In this document: piece by piece, positions 45,979 to 54,424 of the stretch
How the letters are laid out: the number at the start of each line of letters is the position of its first letter
How positions within the stretch are numbered: the stretch's first letter is position 1
Source of the DNA: Arthrobacter humicola
Lineage (GTDB): Bacteria; Actinomycetota; Actinomycetes; Actinomycetales; Micrococcaceae
Reading direction: 5' to 3'
DNA length: 64,000 nt
Assembly: GCF_022803015.1 (NCBI RefSeq)
Contig: NZ_JAFKON010000007.1
Coordinates: 1-64,000, forward strand
The notes under the pieces: model-generated
The model's input: the letters and a program-made list of their open reading frames with translations, nothing else
What the model was told of the DNA's origin: nothing
Database searches by the model: none
Translations under genes and position numbers: made by a program

Positions 45979-46965
45979 CTAGTGCATTCCGCGCAGCAGG
46001 CGGGCCAGTACGGGAACGTTGACGGTGTTGGGCGCCGGTCCCGAGCCGAGGAACAACTTCAGGCCGCGGGCCAGGCCCGCGGCGTTGACCACCTCGACAA
46101 GGCCCGAGCCTTCCCCGTACCCGCTTCCCTGGCCGCCGGGGGCGCGGCGGTGCCGGTCGATGACCGGTTGATGCAGATTGCCGTCCGTGCTGTGGACGAC
46201 AATCCAGCCGGTGACATTGAGCTCGGGAAATATGTCCTGCATCCGGCGCACGATGTGGCCCAGCTGAGGCGGGGCGACGGAGCGTCCGCCGTGGGTCAAC
46301 GTGCTGCCGTTCCATGCATAGGCACCCGGCGGCAGGAGCATGGATCCGACGATCGCTAGACGGTACCCGGCAAGGACCGCGTGGTCGATGTGGCTGTTGT
46401 CCGCCGGGGACTGCAGCCCGTTGACAAGGCGCGCCGCCGGGATGGTGGTCAGGATCTGCCTGCTGATCAGCTGCACGGTGCGCATCTCGCGTTGGATCCG
46501 GGCTTCGGCGCCGAAGATGCCGCGCTTGCGGGGCATACCGTGGACCTGCTGCCGGGCCACGCTGGCGGGAATCAGCGGCACCGCCGACCCACCGTCAAAC
46601 TGCTCGAACGGGGGAACGTAGACGGGTGGATCTGCGGCCGTATTCCGCGGCGTGTTCGGCCGGCGCACGTTGGCGGAGGCCCGGCTGCCCGCGGCGGGCG
46701 CGTCGAAGTGGGCGCCCTCATCGCCGGCGGGAGACGAATACACGCCGCCGGATGCACTGCCGTAGGAGCGGTCGTAGTCCGCGCGGCGCTTGGTGTCGAT
46801 GAGGGTCTCGTAGGCGAGCGTGACGCGCCTAAACGCTGCAGGGTCGCCGCCGTGGTCCGGGTGGGCGGTCCGGGCGGCCTTGCGGTACGCGACTTTGATG
46901 TCTTTCTCCGTCGCCGTCACGGGGATCCCGAGGACCTGGTAATGCGAGCTGCTGCCCTGCGTCAA
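45979..46965 (-). CDS. J-domain protein with NERD-like C-terminal region
   Basis: 328 residues in three parts. A J domain at about 7-68 contains the HPD tripeptide (35-37) needed to stimulate DnaK ATPase. A disordered linker covers 70-160. The remaining region, about 165-285, reads like a nuclease-related (NERD) domain: RKRGIFGAEARIQREM, then SHIDHAVLAGYRLAIVGSMLL with the expected Asp, followed by a tryptophan-containing strand. The glycine/zinc regions of DnaJ are absent, so it is not the general chaperone. TTG 46965 is chosen because AAGGATC lies eight bases upstream; the frame stays open to 47166. The substrate is unknown. Confidence 0.75.
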   Translation of the reverse strand: MTQGSSSHYQVLGIPVTATEKDIKVAYRKAARTAHPDHGGDPAAFRRVTLAYETLIDTKRRADYDRSYGSASGGVYSSPAGDEGAHFDAPAAGSRASANVRRPNTPRNTAADPPVYVPPFEQFDGGSAVPLIPASVARQQVHGMPRKRGIFGAEARIQREMRTVQLISRQILTTIPAARLVNGLQSPADNSHIDHAVLAGYRLAIVGSMLLPPGAYAWNGSTLTHGGRSVAPPQLGHIVRRMQDIFPELNVTGWIVVHSTDGNLHQPVIDRHRRAPGGQGSGYGEGSGLVEVVNAAGLARGLKLFLGSGPAPNTVNVPVLARLLRGMH

Positions 46966-47106
46966 ACAGAGATCCTTTTCGTTGATGGTACCGGCGGTGG
47001 GAATGCCGGACCGTTCGTGGGCGTCCGGCGTGCCCAGTTTAACCGGCTGGAGGAATAACGAGTGCGTACACAGGGATGGTTCCCGCCGGCTGGCATAATT
47101 CAGCGC

Positions 47107-47789
47107 ATGCTGATCGCCGTCGCCGTCGCCGTCAACCCGCGCGCATCCTTTGGCCGGGCGCGGCACGCCGGCAAGGACGCGGCGGCGTACTTCCGCGCAG
47201 CCGGGGTGCAGGTGCAGGTCCCGGCGCCCGCCGTCGGGTTCCGCTGGGCATCATTCCCGCCGGGACGATTGACGCCGGCAGGATCACCGCCGGAGGATCC
47301 TCCCGCTTGTTTGCGGGCGTGGTCTCGGCCGGGTTCGATGCCGCCGTCAATGAGCGGGCCAATGGCTGGCGCTGGCCGAGCGGCAAGATCCGCTACCAGC
47401 TCCCCATGCTTCGGGAACTGGCGTCGTTCTGGGCCATCGATTACACGGTGACGGCCGACGGCGAGCAGTGGCAGCAGGGCGCCATGCTGATTTCCGTCGC
47501 CAACGGCCAGTCGATCGGCGGCGGGATGAGGATCGTCCCGGGAGCCGCCCTTGATGACGGCTACCTGGACCTCTTCATTGTCAACCGGCTGTCCCGGACC
47601 CGGCTGCTGGCCGTGTTCCCGAAGGTCTTTGCCGGCAAGCACGTGGGCCACCCCGCTGTGCGGCTTCGCCGGGTCCGCACCGTGGAACTGTCCGCCGGCA
47701 ATATCGTGGCCTACGCCGACGGCGAGCGGATCGGGGCGCTCCCGATGACCATTGAAGTCGTTCCGCGGGCCGTCTGCGTTCTGGCGTAG
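47107..47789 (+). pseudogene. Diacylglycerol/lipid kinase remnant with two internal deletions
   Basis: The start (MLIAVAVAVNPRASFGRARH) and the C-terminal two thirds (RLFAGVVSAGFDAAVNERAN, then VANGQSIGGGMRIVPGA and GYLDLFIVNRLSR) are clear DagK-type lipid kinase sequence. The N-terminal part is in one frame to about 47235, the rest in another. At the junction the catalytic GGDG segment is missing. A second gap follows PLGIIPAGT, where GND and about 35 residues normally intervene before IDAGRI. A CATAAT box lies seven bases before ATG 47107. With the nucleotide-binding loop lost and the frame broken, the gene should be inactive unless the assembly is wrong here. Confidence 0.78.
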
Positions 47790-47850
47790 TGGCGTGGCCT
47801 GGCGTCTTCGCCCAGTTGCCGGGACCAGCTGCCGGGACCCGCCGTCTGGC

Positions 47851-48279
47851 CTAGCTGCCTGGCGTAGCGGCCGGCACGGCCCTGCGCGGGGACAGCCTGT
47901 TCAGTGCCAGGGCACCCACGAGCAGCCCGAAGTCACGCAGAGCGACATCGTAGAAGCCGCCGAGGATGATCAGGTTGATGATGATGCCCAGCAGCCAGGC
48001 GGCCACGAGCGCCGATCCGAAGCGCGGACGCAGCGCCACCGCCACGCCGGCGACGATTTCCACCACGCCAACGATGTACATGATCGTCTGGGCCGGCAGC
48101 GGGACCACCTGGGTCACCACGGGCGCCAGATACATCGTCCAGTCGGTCAAGAGGTTTGTGAACTTGTCCAGGCCGAACAGGATCGGCGCAACGGTAAAGA
48201 CGGTCCGCAGCAGCAGGAAGGCCTGACGGTCCGCCGTGAGCTGCTGTGCGGGAGTGGCGGGGGCTGGGGAAACTTTCAT
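47851..48279 (-). CDS. DoxX family membrane protein
   Basis: A 142-residue protein with four hydrophobic segments typical of the DoxX/DoxD family (LLRTVFTVAPILFGLDKFTN at the start, then a segment with YIVGVVEIVAGVAVALRPRFG). Members often protect against oxidative or thiol stress, but the biochemical role is unsettled. ATG 48279 has AAGGAG eight bases upstream. It diverges from a cysteine-rich HTH regulator, and shared repeat elements lie between them. Confidence 0.87.
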   Translation of the reverse strand: MKVSPAPATPAQQLTADRQAFLLLRTVFTVAPILFGLDKFTNLLTDWTMYLAPVVTQVVPLPAQTIMYIVGVVEIVAGVAVALRPRFGSALVAAWLLGIIINLIILGGFYDVALRDFGLLVGALALNRLSPRRAVPAATPGS

Positions 48280-48300
48280 GGCATCGCTCCTTCTAAAAGT

Positions 48301-48364
48301 GGATATCTCGATTTTAGAGGGCCCCACGGGGATTAAGCAATGATTCTTGTTTTTAGAGATATTC
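48301..48364. promoter_or_regulatory. Paired inverted GAGATAT sites between doxX and its regulator
   Basis: GGATATCTC at 48301-48309 and GAGATATTC at 48356-48364 are inverted copies of one 9-base element. TTTTAGAG occurs beside each (48312-48319 and 48351-48358). One copy overlaps the -10 box of the regulator gene, the other sits next to the doxX ribosome-binding region. This is the layout expected of an autoregulated divergent operator. Confidence 0.6.
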
Positions 48365-48365
48365 T
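48360..48365 (+). promoter_or_regulatory. Leaderless -10 box of HTH regulator gene
   Basis: TATTCT, six bases before ATG 48372, overlapping the right-hand GAGATATTC site. Confidence 0.55.
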
Positions 48366-48371
48366 TGTGTC

Positions 48372-49142
48372 ATGACCAAGCTTCCGTGGAACCACAGGCT
48401 GGCGGCGGTCGCGTCGCTGGGAGACGAGAGCCGCAGGAGGCTGTTTGATTTCGTCGCCTCAGCGGCAGATGCCGTTGGCCGGGACGATGCCGCGCAGGCT
48501 GTGGGCCTGGCGCGGAGCACTGCCTCGTTCCATCTGGACCGGCTCGTGAAAGACGGGCTGCTGGCCGTGGAGTTCCGCAAGCTCGGAGGGCGGGAGGGGC
48601 CGGGGTCCGGCCGGCCCGCCAAGCTGTACCGGGCCGCCGTGGATGAGGTCGCGGCCTCGGTGCCCGACCGCCACTATGATCTCGCCGCCGAGCTGCTGGT
48701 GTCCGCGATCGAGGACGCAACCAGCGGCGGCGGTTCGCCGCGGGAGGCCCTTCTTCGGGCTGCCCGCGCCAGGGGGCAGTCAGCGGGTGAGTCGGCAGCC
48801 CGCGCAGCCGGCCGCGAGCCGGCGGGGGCCACCGGGGCGGGGCCTGCGGACTCCGCCGGCAGCCCCGATGGCGCCGGCCCGTTCGCGGACTTCCTGGCGG
48901 GGCAGGGCTACTGCCCGGCGGACGACGGCGGCGGGGGACTGGTGCTGCTGAACTGCCCGTTCCATCGCCTCGCCGCCGGGCACGCAGACGTGGTGTGTGC
49001 CATGAACGGAGCTTTTCTCGGCGGGGCCTCAATGGCCCTGGGGATCGAACCGGGCCGGATCGAAGCGCTCGCCATTGAAGATCTCAGGGAGCACGGCGGC
49101 GCGCGGCCCGGGCAGTGCTGTGCCCGTATTCTTCCATCGTGA
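48372..49142 (+). CDS. Cysteine-rich winged-helix transcriptional regulator
   Basis: 256 residues. An ArsR/SufR-like winged helix fills about 10-95 (GDESRRRLFDFV, then AVGLARSTASFHLDRLVKDGLL). A middle Ala/Gly-rich linker follows. The C-terminal domain has Cys181, Cys195 (NCPFH), Cys209 and the pair Cys249-Cys250. The 13-residue gaps between the first three suggest an iron-sulfur cluster or another metal site and hence redox or metal sensing; no ligand can be named from sequence. It diverges from doxX, which it probably controls. The last 59 bases overlap the converging DMT transporter gene. Confidence 0.82.
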   Translation: MTKLPWNHRLAAVASLGDESRRRLFDFVASAADAVGRDDAAQAVGLARSTASFHLDRLVKDGLLAVEFRKLGGREGPGSGRPAKLYRAAVDEVAASVPDRHYDLAAELLVSAIEDATSGGGSPREALLRAARARGQSAGESAARAAGREPAGATGAGPADSAGSPDGAGPFADFLAGQGYCPADDGGGGLVLLNCPFHRLAAGHADVVCAMNGAFLGGASMALGIEPGRIEALAIEDLREHGGARPGQCCARILPS

Positions 49143-50130
49143 CCGGGCTGCCTGAGTGACCCTGCCTGCCTGAAGCGGCGGCGGCCGGTCCGGTTTGGGC
49201 CCTGCCGCTGGGGTGGCCGGCGTTGCGGGCCTGGCCCTTGATTCCGGTCAGCAGCACGCCGGCGATCACCAGGAGGCCGCCCAGGATCTGCACGAGGGTG
49301 AGCGGGGTCCCGAGCAGCACGGTGATGATCGCGGTGAAGACCACCATCAGGTTGAGGTAGTTTCCGGCGGTCCCGGACGGGGTGGTTTTCAGCGCCAGAT
49401 TCCAGAGGAGATAGGAACCAAGGGACGGGAACAGGGCGATATACGCCATCGACCAGCCTTCGGCCGCGGTGTCGGGAAAACGCACGTTCATGGCGAGTGC
49501 AAACGGCGCCAGCGTCACGGTTGCGATCACCACCTGCACCGCTGTGGCCGCGATGGGCGGCACGGCCAGCCGGCGGGCAACGATGGTGTAGAAGCCCCAG
49601 ACGATGATCGCGCCGATCATCATGAGCTCACCGGTGTTGATGGCGAGGCTGACCACGCGGGCCAGCTCGCCCTGGGTCAGGACCAGCAGCACACCCAGCA
49701 GGCCCAGGCAGATGCCGAGCCAGCCCAGCCGTGTGGTCTTCTCACCGAGCAGGACGATCGCCATGACCACAATGAGGGCCGGGTTTGCGGCCGTCACCAG
49801 CGAGGCGTTCATCGCGGACGTGAATCCGAGCGCGCCGTAGAGCAGCAGCGTGTAGCCGCTCATGCCCAGGACACTCAGCAGCAGAAGCACGGGCCAGCGG
49901 CGCAGCACCGCACCCCAGTCGGGCCGTTCGATGAGGTGGGCCAGGACCAGCAGCGGCACGGCGGCCAGGCTCCAGCGCCAGAAGGTCAGGTCCAACGGGG
50001 TCATGGAGGCTCTGGCGGCCTGTCCGACGACGAAATTGCCGGACCAGAACAAGGTGGCCAGCACAAGGCAGAGGGGCGCTTTCACCGCTTGAATGTACAC
50101 CAGCCCCGTGCCCGTCACCGGGCTCTTCAC
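49084..50130 (-). CDS. DMT superfamily transporter (EamA family)
   Basis: A 348-residue exporter-type permease with two EamA repeats and about ten membrane segments (for example LCLVLATLFWSGNFVVGQAA at the start and TAGNYLNLMVVFTAIITVLL late). The C-terminal 55 residues are hydrophilic and poorly conserved. The 3' end overlaps the regulator gene on the other strand by 59 bases. GTG 50130 has GAGG upstream; internal GTG codons just before the first membrane segment are possible alternatives. The transported solute is unknown. Confidence 0.85.
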   Translation of the reverse strand: MKSPVTGTGLVYIQAVKAPLCLVLATLFWSGNFVVGQAARASMTPLDLTFWRWSLAAVPLLVLAHLIERPDWGAVLRRWPVLLLLSVLGMSGYTLLLYGALGFTSAMNASLVTAANPALIVVMAIVLLGEKTTRLGWLGICLGLLGVLLVLTQGELARVVSLAINTGELMMIGAIIVWGFYTIVARRLAVPPIAATAVQVVIATVTLAPFALAMNVRFPDTAAEGWSMAYIALFPSLGSYLLWNLALKTTPSGTAGNYLNLMVVFTAIITVLLGTPLTLVQILGGLLVIAGVLLTGIKGQARNAGHPSGRAQTGPAAAASGRQGHSGSPVTMEEYGHSTARAARRRAP

Positions 50131-50224
50131 TGTGCCTCAGGCTGGTGCCTTCGCCCTGACACCGTGCCTTTGCCCTGACACTGTGCCTTCGCCCTGGCGC
50201 CGCGGCGGCCCGGGCGCGCGCAGG

Positions 50225-50230
50225 TAGAAT
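50225..50230 (+). promoter_or_regulatory. Leaderless -10 box of cysteine desulfurase gene
   Basis: TAGAAT, six bases before GTG 50237, with no ribosome-binding site. The best match to the sigma-70 consensus among the boxes of this type in the window. Confidence 0.6.
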
Positions 50231-50236
50231 TGGGCT

Positions 50237-51478
50237 GTGCCTGCCTACCTCGATCACGCCGCCACCACCACCCTCGCCCCGGAAGCGCTGGCCGCACTGA
50301 CGCGCGAACTGGCCCGGACCGGCAACCCGTCCTCGCTGCATGGATCGGGCCGCCGTGCCCGGCGCTCCGTGGAGGACGCGCGGGAAGTGCTCGCTGCGGC
50401 CGCCGGCGCCCATCCCTCGGAGGTCATCTTCACCTCCGGCGGGACCGAGGCGGACAACCTGGCGGTCAAGGGCCTGTACTGGGCCCGCCGTGCCGAGGAC
50501 CCGGCGCGGACCCGTATCCTCTGTTCCGCCGTCGAACACCACGCGGTGCTGGACACCGTCGAATGGCTCGAACGGCATGAAGGCGCCGAAGTGTGCTGGC
50601 TCCCCGTGGATGACGCGGGCGTCGTGGACCTGGCCGTGCTCGAAGCCGAGCTGTCCCGGGATCCGGGCTCGATCGCACTGGTGAGCCTCATGTGGGCCAA
50701 CAACGAGGTCGGCACCATCCAGCCCGTCGCCCGGGTTGTGGAACTGGCACACGCCGCCGGCGTACCCGTCCACTCCGACGCCGTCCAGGCCTTCGGCTCC
50801 CTGCCCGTTGACTTCCGCGGGACGGGCCTGGACGCCATGTCCGTCTCCGGGCACAAGATCGGCGGACCGGTCGGCGTGGGCGCGCTGATCCTGGGCCGGG
50901 CGGTGAAGCTGACCCCGGTCCAGCATGGCGGCGGGCAGGAACGCGACGTCCGCTCCGGGACGCTGGACACCGCCTCGATCGCCGCGTTTGCCGCGGCCGC
51001 CGACGCCGTTGCCGCGGGACTCCCCAAGGAAGCCGCCAGGATCGCGGCCCTTCGCGACCGGCTGATCGAGGGGGTCCGTGCGGCCGTCCCCGAAGCCGTC
51101 CTGCGGGGCGCCCCGGGCCCCGGGCGGTTGCCCGGCAATGCGCATTTCACGTTCCCCGGCTGCGAAGGGGACTCGCTGCTGTTCCTGCTGGACCTCGCCG
51201 GCGTCGAATCCTCCACGGGCTCCGCCTGCACCGCAGGTGTTCCGAGGCCCTCCCATGTGCTGCTGGCGATGGGCCTGGACGAGGACACGGCGAGGGGGGC
51301 GCAGCGCTTTACGCTCGGGCATTCCTCAACCGACGCCGACGTCGATGCCCTCCTCGCGGCGTTGCCGGGCGCCTACGCCCGGGCCCGACAGGCCGGCATG
51401 GCCGGGCACGAGTCCAGCATCCAGACCGCCGGAACGGTCGCGCGCGAGGCCGCCCGTCAAGCCCCCGCAGGGAGCTAA
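50237..51478 (+). CDS. iscS: Cysteine desulfurase
   Basis: A PLP-dependent NifS/IscS-class enzyme (413 residues) that releases sulfur from cysteine as a persulfide. Lys207 in SVSGHKIGG is the PLP lysine, and Cys331 in [10 protein letters not shown] is the persulfide cysteine on the mobile loop. MnmA, which needs this sulfur, is encoded 1.5 kb downstream on the same strand, with an oxidoreductase gene inserted in the opposite direction. No scaffold protein gene is adjacent, which points to tRNA thiolation more than Fe-S assembly. The stop codon lies inside a 12-bp tandem repeat. Confidence 0.94.
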   Translation: MPAYLDHAATTTLAPEALAALTRELARTGNPSSLHGSGRRARRSVEDAREVLAAAAGAHPSEVIFTSGGTEADNLAVKGLYWARRAEDPARTRILCSAVEHHAVLDTVEWLERHEGAEVCWLPVDDAGVVDLAVLEAELSRDPGSIALVSLMWANNEVGTIQPVARVVELAHAAGVPVHSDAVQAFGSLPVDFRGTGLDAMSVSGHKIGGPVGVGALILGRAVKLTPVQHGGGQERDVRSGTLDTASIAAFAAAADAVAAGLPKEAARIAALRDRLIEGVRAAVPEAVLRGAPGPGRLPGNAHFTFPGCEGDSLLFLLDLAGVESSTGSACTAGVPRPSHVLLAMGLDEDTARGAQRFTLGHSSTDADVDALLAALPGAYARARQAGMAGHESSIQTAGTVAREAARQAPAGS

Positions 51479-51520
51479 TCCAGGAGCTGATCCAGTAGCT
51501 AATCCAGGAGCTGATCCAGG
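51473..51520. repeat. 12-bp tandem repeat at converging gene ends
   Basis: Four 12-bp units alternating AGCTAATCCAGG and AGCTGATCCAG(T/G). The iscS stop (51476-51478) falls in the first unit and the oxidoreductase stop (minus strand, 51499-51501) in the third. The repeat extends the minus-strand coding end as LDQLLD. Confidence 0.9.
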
Positions 51521-52737
51521 GGTACCGAGGAGTCGGCAAGCAGGCCCGGGCTCACGGCGGTGCGGGCATTGATGAGCGCCTTGATCGCCTTCTGCGGCTT
51601 GGCGGCCCGGGGCCAGTTGACATTCATTCCGGCGATCACCTGGCCTTCTCGCTGCCAGAAGGCAATGAACTCCTTGTCCGCAAGCGAGCCGCGGATGACC
51701 GGCGGGCCGGCAACGAGCGTCGGGAAGCCCGAGTACTCCATGCTGACGTCGTACTGGTCCGTGTAGAAGTACGGGATGCTGTCCAGCGTGGCGTCGAGGC
51801 CGAGCATCGCCTTGGCTGCCACCTTGCCGCCATTCAGGGCATTGGACCAATGCTCGCTGCGGTGGTGTTCCCCGGTGAACGGGTGCAGGGCGTTGGCGAC
51901 GTCGCCGGCGGCGAAGATCCCGGGCGCCGAGGTCCGCAGCGACGCGTCGGTGAGGATGCCGTTGCGGATCCCGAGCCCGGCCGCCTCGGCCAGACCGACC
52001 TCCGGCACAACGCCGACGGCGATGACCACGAGGTCGGCGGGCAGGACTTCGCCCGAGTCGGTGACCACCGCCGTCGCCCGTCCAAACCACCCCTGAATCT
52101 CGGCAGCGGACGCCGGAAGCCTGAACCGTACCCCGTGGGCCTCGTGCAGCCCGCGGAAGAAGCCGCCCAGGTCCGGGCCAATCGCCGCGCCCAGCGGCAC
52201 GTCCTCCAGCCCCATCAGGGTGACGGTGTTTCCAAAGGTGCTGGCGGCAGCGGCCAGTTCCATCCCGATCCAGCCGGACCCGACCATGACCACGTGCAAA
52301 CCGCCGCCGGCGAGGCGGGCGTGCAGACGCCGGCTGTCTTCGACCGTCCGGAACGTGCTGACGCCCTCGAGCCCGCTGCCGGGCAGCGGGATGGTCCTGG
52401 GCCGCGCTCCCGTGGCAAGCAGGAGTGAGCCGTACTCCAGCCGCCGCCCGTCATCCAGAACCACGGCGCGGGCAGCCGGGTCCAGCGCCGTGACCTGGAC
52501 GCCGAGCCGGAGGTCGACGTCGTTCGCGTCGTACCAGTCCTCGGGCACCACCGGCAGGGCGTCGTCGCCGGCCTTGCCCAGCAGGTACTCCTTGGACAGC
52601 GGCGGGCGCAGGTACGGCTGGTGGGACTCGGCGGCCACCAGCACCACCGGACCGCTGAAACCCTCCGCCCGCAATGTTTTGGCGGCGGTGGCGCCGGCCA
52701 GCCCGCCGCCCACGATCACGATGTTCCCGACAGCCAT
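51499..52737 (-). CDS. FAD-dependent ferredoxin/rhodocoxin reductase-like protein
   Basis: A 412-residue pyridine-nucleotide-disulphide-family flavoprotein. The FAD-binding Rossmann motif is at the N-terminus (IVIVGGGLAGATAA), the NAD(P)H-binding motif in the middle (VVMVGSGWIGMELA), and the second FAD contact later (APGIFAAGDVA). The segment PYLRPPLSKEYL is typical of rhodocoxin, putidaredoxin and related ferredoxin reductases. No redox-active disulfide is present. It passes electrons from NAD(P)H to a ferredoxin, perhaps for a P450 or dioxygenase not in this window. It converges with iscS. Confidence 0.9.
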   Translation of the reverse strand: MAVGNIVIVGGGLAGATAAKTLRAEGFSGPVVLVAAESHQPYLRPPLSKEYLLGKAGDDALPVVPEDWYDANDVDLRLGVQVTALDPAARAVVLDDGRRLEYGSLLLATGARPRTIPLPGSGLEGVSTFRTVEDSRRLHARLAGGGLHVVMVGSGWIGMELAAAASTFGNTVTLMGLEDVPLGAAIGPDLGGFFRGLHEAHGVRFRLPASAAEIQGWFGRATAVVTDSGEVLPADLVVIAVGVVPEVGLAEAAGLGIRNGILTDASLRTSAPGIFAAGDVANALHPFTGEHHRSEHWSNALNGGKVAAKAMLGLDATLDSIPYFYTDQYDVSMEYSGFPTLVAGPPVIRGSLADKEFIAFWQREGQVIAGMNVNWPRAAKPQKAIKALINARTAVSPGLLADSSVPLDQLLD

Positions 52738-52826
52738 GTCCGCTCGATTCCCGCGTCGGCGCGCTTCCGTTTTCTAAAACCGCTTGTCCTGACGCTAGAA
52801 GGGGGAGGCGGTCCCGTCAAGGCCTT

Positions 52827-52855
52827 TTGGGGAGGAATCGGCGTGGCGATAGAAT
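52827..52855 (+). promoter_or_regulatory. Candidate promoter of mnmA
   Basis: TTGGGG (52827-52832), a 17-base spacer and TAGAAT (52850-52855), about 138 bases before ATG 52994. The leader in between shows no recognisable riboswitch. Confidence 0.45.
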
Positions 52856-52993
52856 GGCGGGGCAGGCATTGTGCTATTTCCAGGGACCAGCAGTAGCACT
52901 GCGGTTCAACCCAGCAGTGAAAGCCCGGCAGCACCGCAGCTGCGAACAGCAGCCCTGGAGCCTGTGACCCCCCGAACCCTAGAGAAAGCCAGT

Positions 52994-54106
52994 ATGCGAG
53001 TTCTTGCAGCCATGAGTGGCGGCGTCGATTCCGCCGTTGCCGCCGCCCGCGCCGTCGAGGCGGGGCACGACGTCGTCGGCGTCCACCTCGCGCTGTCCCG
53101 GATGCCGGGCACCCTGCGAACCGGCAGCCGCGGCTGCTGCACGATCGAGGACTCCCGCGACGCCTGGCGTGCGTGCGACATCCTCGGGATCCCGTACTAC
53201 GTCTGGGACTTTTCCGAACGGTTCAAGGAAGATGTCGTCCAGGACTTCATCGATGAGTACGCCGCAGGCCGCACCCCCAATCCCTGCATGCGCTGCAACG
53301 AGCGGATCAAGTTCGCCGCCCTGCTGGAGAAGGCCATCGCCCTGGGCTTCGATGCCGTGTGCACCGGCCACTACGCGAAGGTCATCACGGACGCGGACGG
53401 CAACCCCGAACTGCACCGCGCTGCGGACTGGGCCAAGGACCAGAGCTATGTGCTGGGGGTGCTGACCCACGAACAGCTCAAGCACTCGATGTTCCCGCTG
53501 GCCGAGACGCCGTCCAAGGCCGAGGTCCGCGCGGAGGCGGAGCGCCGCGGCCTCTCAGTGGCGAACAAGCCGGACAGCCACGACATCTGTTTCATTCCCG
53601 ACGGCGACACCGCCGGCTGGCTCGCCGAGAAGATTGAAATGACCACGGGGGACATCGTGGACGAATCCGGCGCGAAGGTCGGCGAGCACCCGGGCGCCAA
53701 CGCGTTCACCGTGGGCCAGCGCCGCGGGCTGAAGCTCGGCACCCCGGCCGCGGACGGCAAGCCGAGGTTCGTGCTGGAGATCCGGCCCAAGGAGAACAAG
53801 GTGGTGGTGGGACCGGAGGCCCTGCTCGCCATCGACGAAATCCGAGGCATCAAGGTCTCCTGGGCGGGGCTGCCCATCGCCGAGGTGGCGACCGGCGAAG
53901 AGTTTGACTGCTACGCCCAGGTCCGCGCCCACGGCGACCCCGTCCCTGCCCGCGCACACATGGCGGACAACGAGCTTGTGGTCACCCTCACCGAGCCCCT
54001 GCGCGGCGTGGCCCCCGGCCAGACGGTGGTGCTCTACCAGGGCAGCCGCGTGCTCGGCCAGGCCACGATCGATGCCGCGCGCTCGCTGCAGAGGGCCGCG
54101 CTCTAG
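52994..54106 (+). CDS. mnmA: tRNA-specific 2-thiouridylase MnmA
   Basis: Places sulfur on C2 of wobble uridine 34 in Lys, Glu and Gln tRNAs. The PP-loop AMSGGVDS (6-13) activates the tRNA with ATP. Cys98 in PNPCMRC and Cys199 in DICFIP are the sulfur-carrying and catalytic cysteines. Residue count 370 matches the family. The open frame extends upstream, but similarity begins at ATG 52994, which has GAGAAAG before it. The partner IscS is encoded upstream. Confidence 0.95.
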   Translation: MRVLAAMSGGVDSAVAAARAVEAGHDVVGVHLALSRMPGTLRTGSRGCCTIEDSRDAWRACDILGIPYYVWDFSERFKEDVVQDFIDEYAAGRTPNPCMRCNERIKFAALLEKAIALGFDAVCTGHYAKVITDADGNPELHRAADWAKDQSYVLGVLTHEQLKHSMFPLAETPSKAEVRAEAERRGLSVANKPDSHDICFIPDGDTAGWLAEKIEMTTGDIVDESGAKVGEHPGANAFTVGQRRGLKLGTPAADGKPRFVLEIRPKENKVVVGPEALLAIDEIRGIKVSWAGLPIAEVATGEEFDCYAQVRAHGDPVPARAHMADNELVVTLTEPLRGVAPGQTVVLYQGSRVLGQATIDAARSLQRAAL

Positions 54107-54130
54107 CCGCCCGCCCCACCGACTCCAGCA

Positions 54131-54158
54131 AAGGGTCCCGCCAGTTGGCGGGGCCCTT
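54131..54158 (+). terminator. Terminator after mnmA
   Basis: A 12-bp stem (54131-54142 with 54147-54158) with one G-T pair and an AGTT loop. Only two Ts follow within the stem end. Confidence 0.8.
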
Positions 54159-54282
54159 CGTCGTCTGTACCCTCCGTCGTCGTCAGACTACCCGGCCGTC
54201 CACGGCGCCCGGATGCGCAGGACCCTGCCGAAGATCCGGGCGGAATCCTGCAGAAAATGAGAGAAACCTTCGAATCGTGTAA

Positions 54283-54306
54283 ATTTTGTGTCTCAACTCA
54301 CAAAAT
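54283..54306. promoter_or_regulatory. Inverted repeat upstream of the peptide ABC operon
   Basis: ATTTTGTG (54283-54290), an 8-base spacer and CACAAAAT (54299-54306): a perfect 8-bp inverted repeat in an A/T-rich patch about 120 bases before the binding-protein gene. It has the size and symmetry of a dimeric repressor site. No regulator gene is adjacent. Confidence 0.5.
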
Positions 54307-54424
54307 GCAACGTTTCACCGAATGATCGTCTGGTTGAATCTAGGAATCAGCAAAGCGTGCCGCCCGACGAGTCAGTCGTTTCACTTCGGGCTGCGCTAGA
54401 ACGCATCGAACAGAAAGTTCACAG

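Noticed and set aside
51473-51520. Possible CRISPR-like repeat
   Set aside because: Units are 12 bp, directly adjacent with no spacers and overlap two stop codons.
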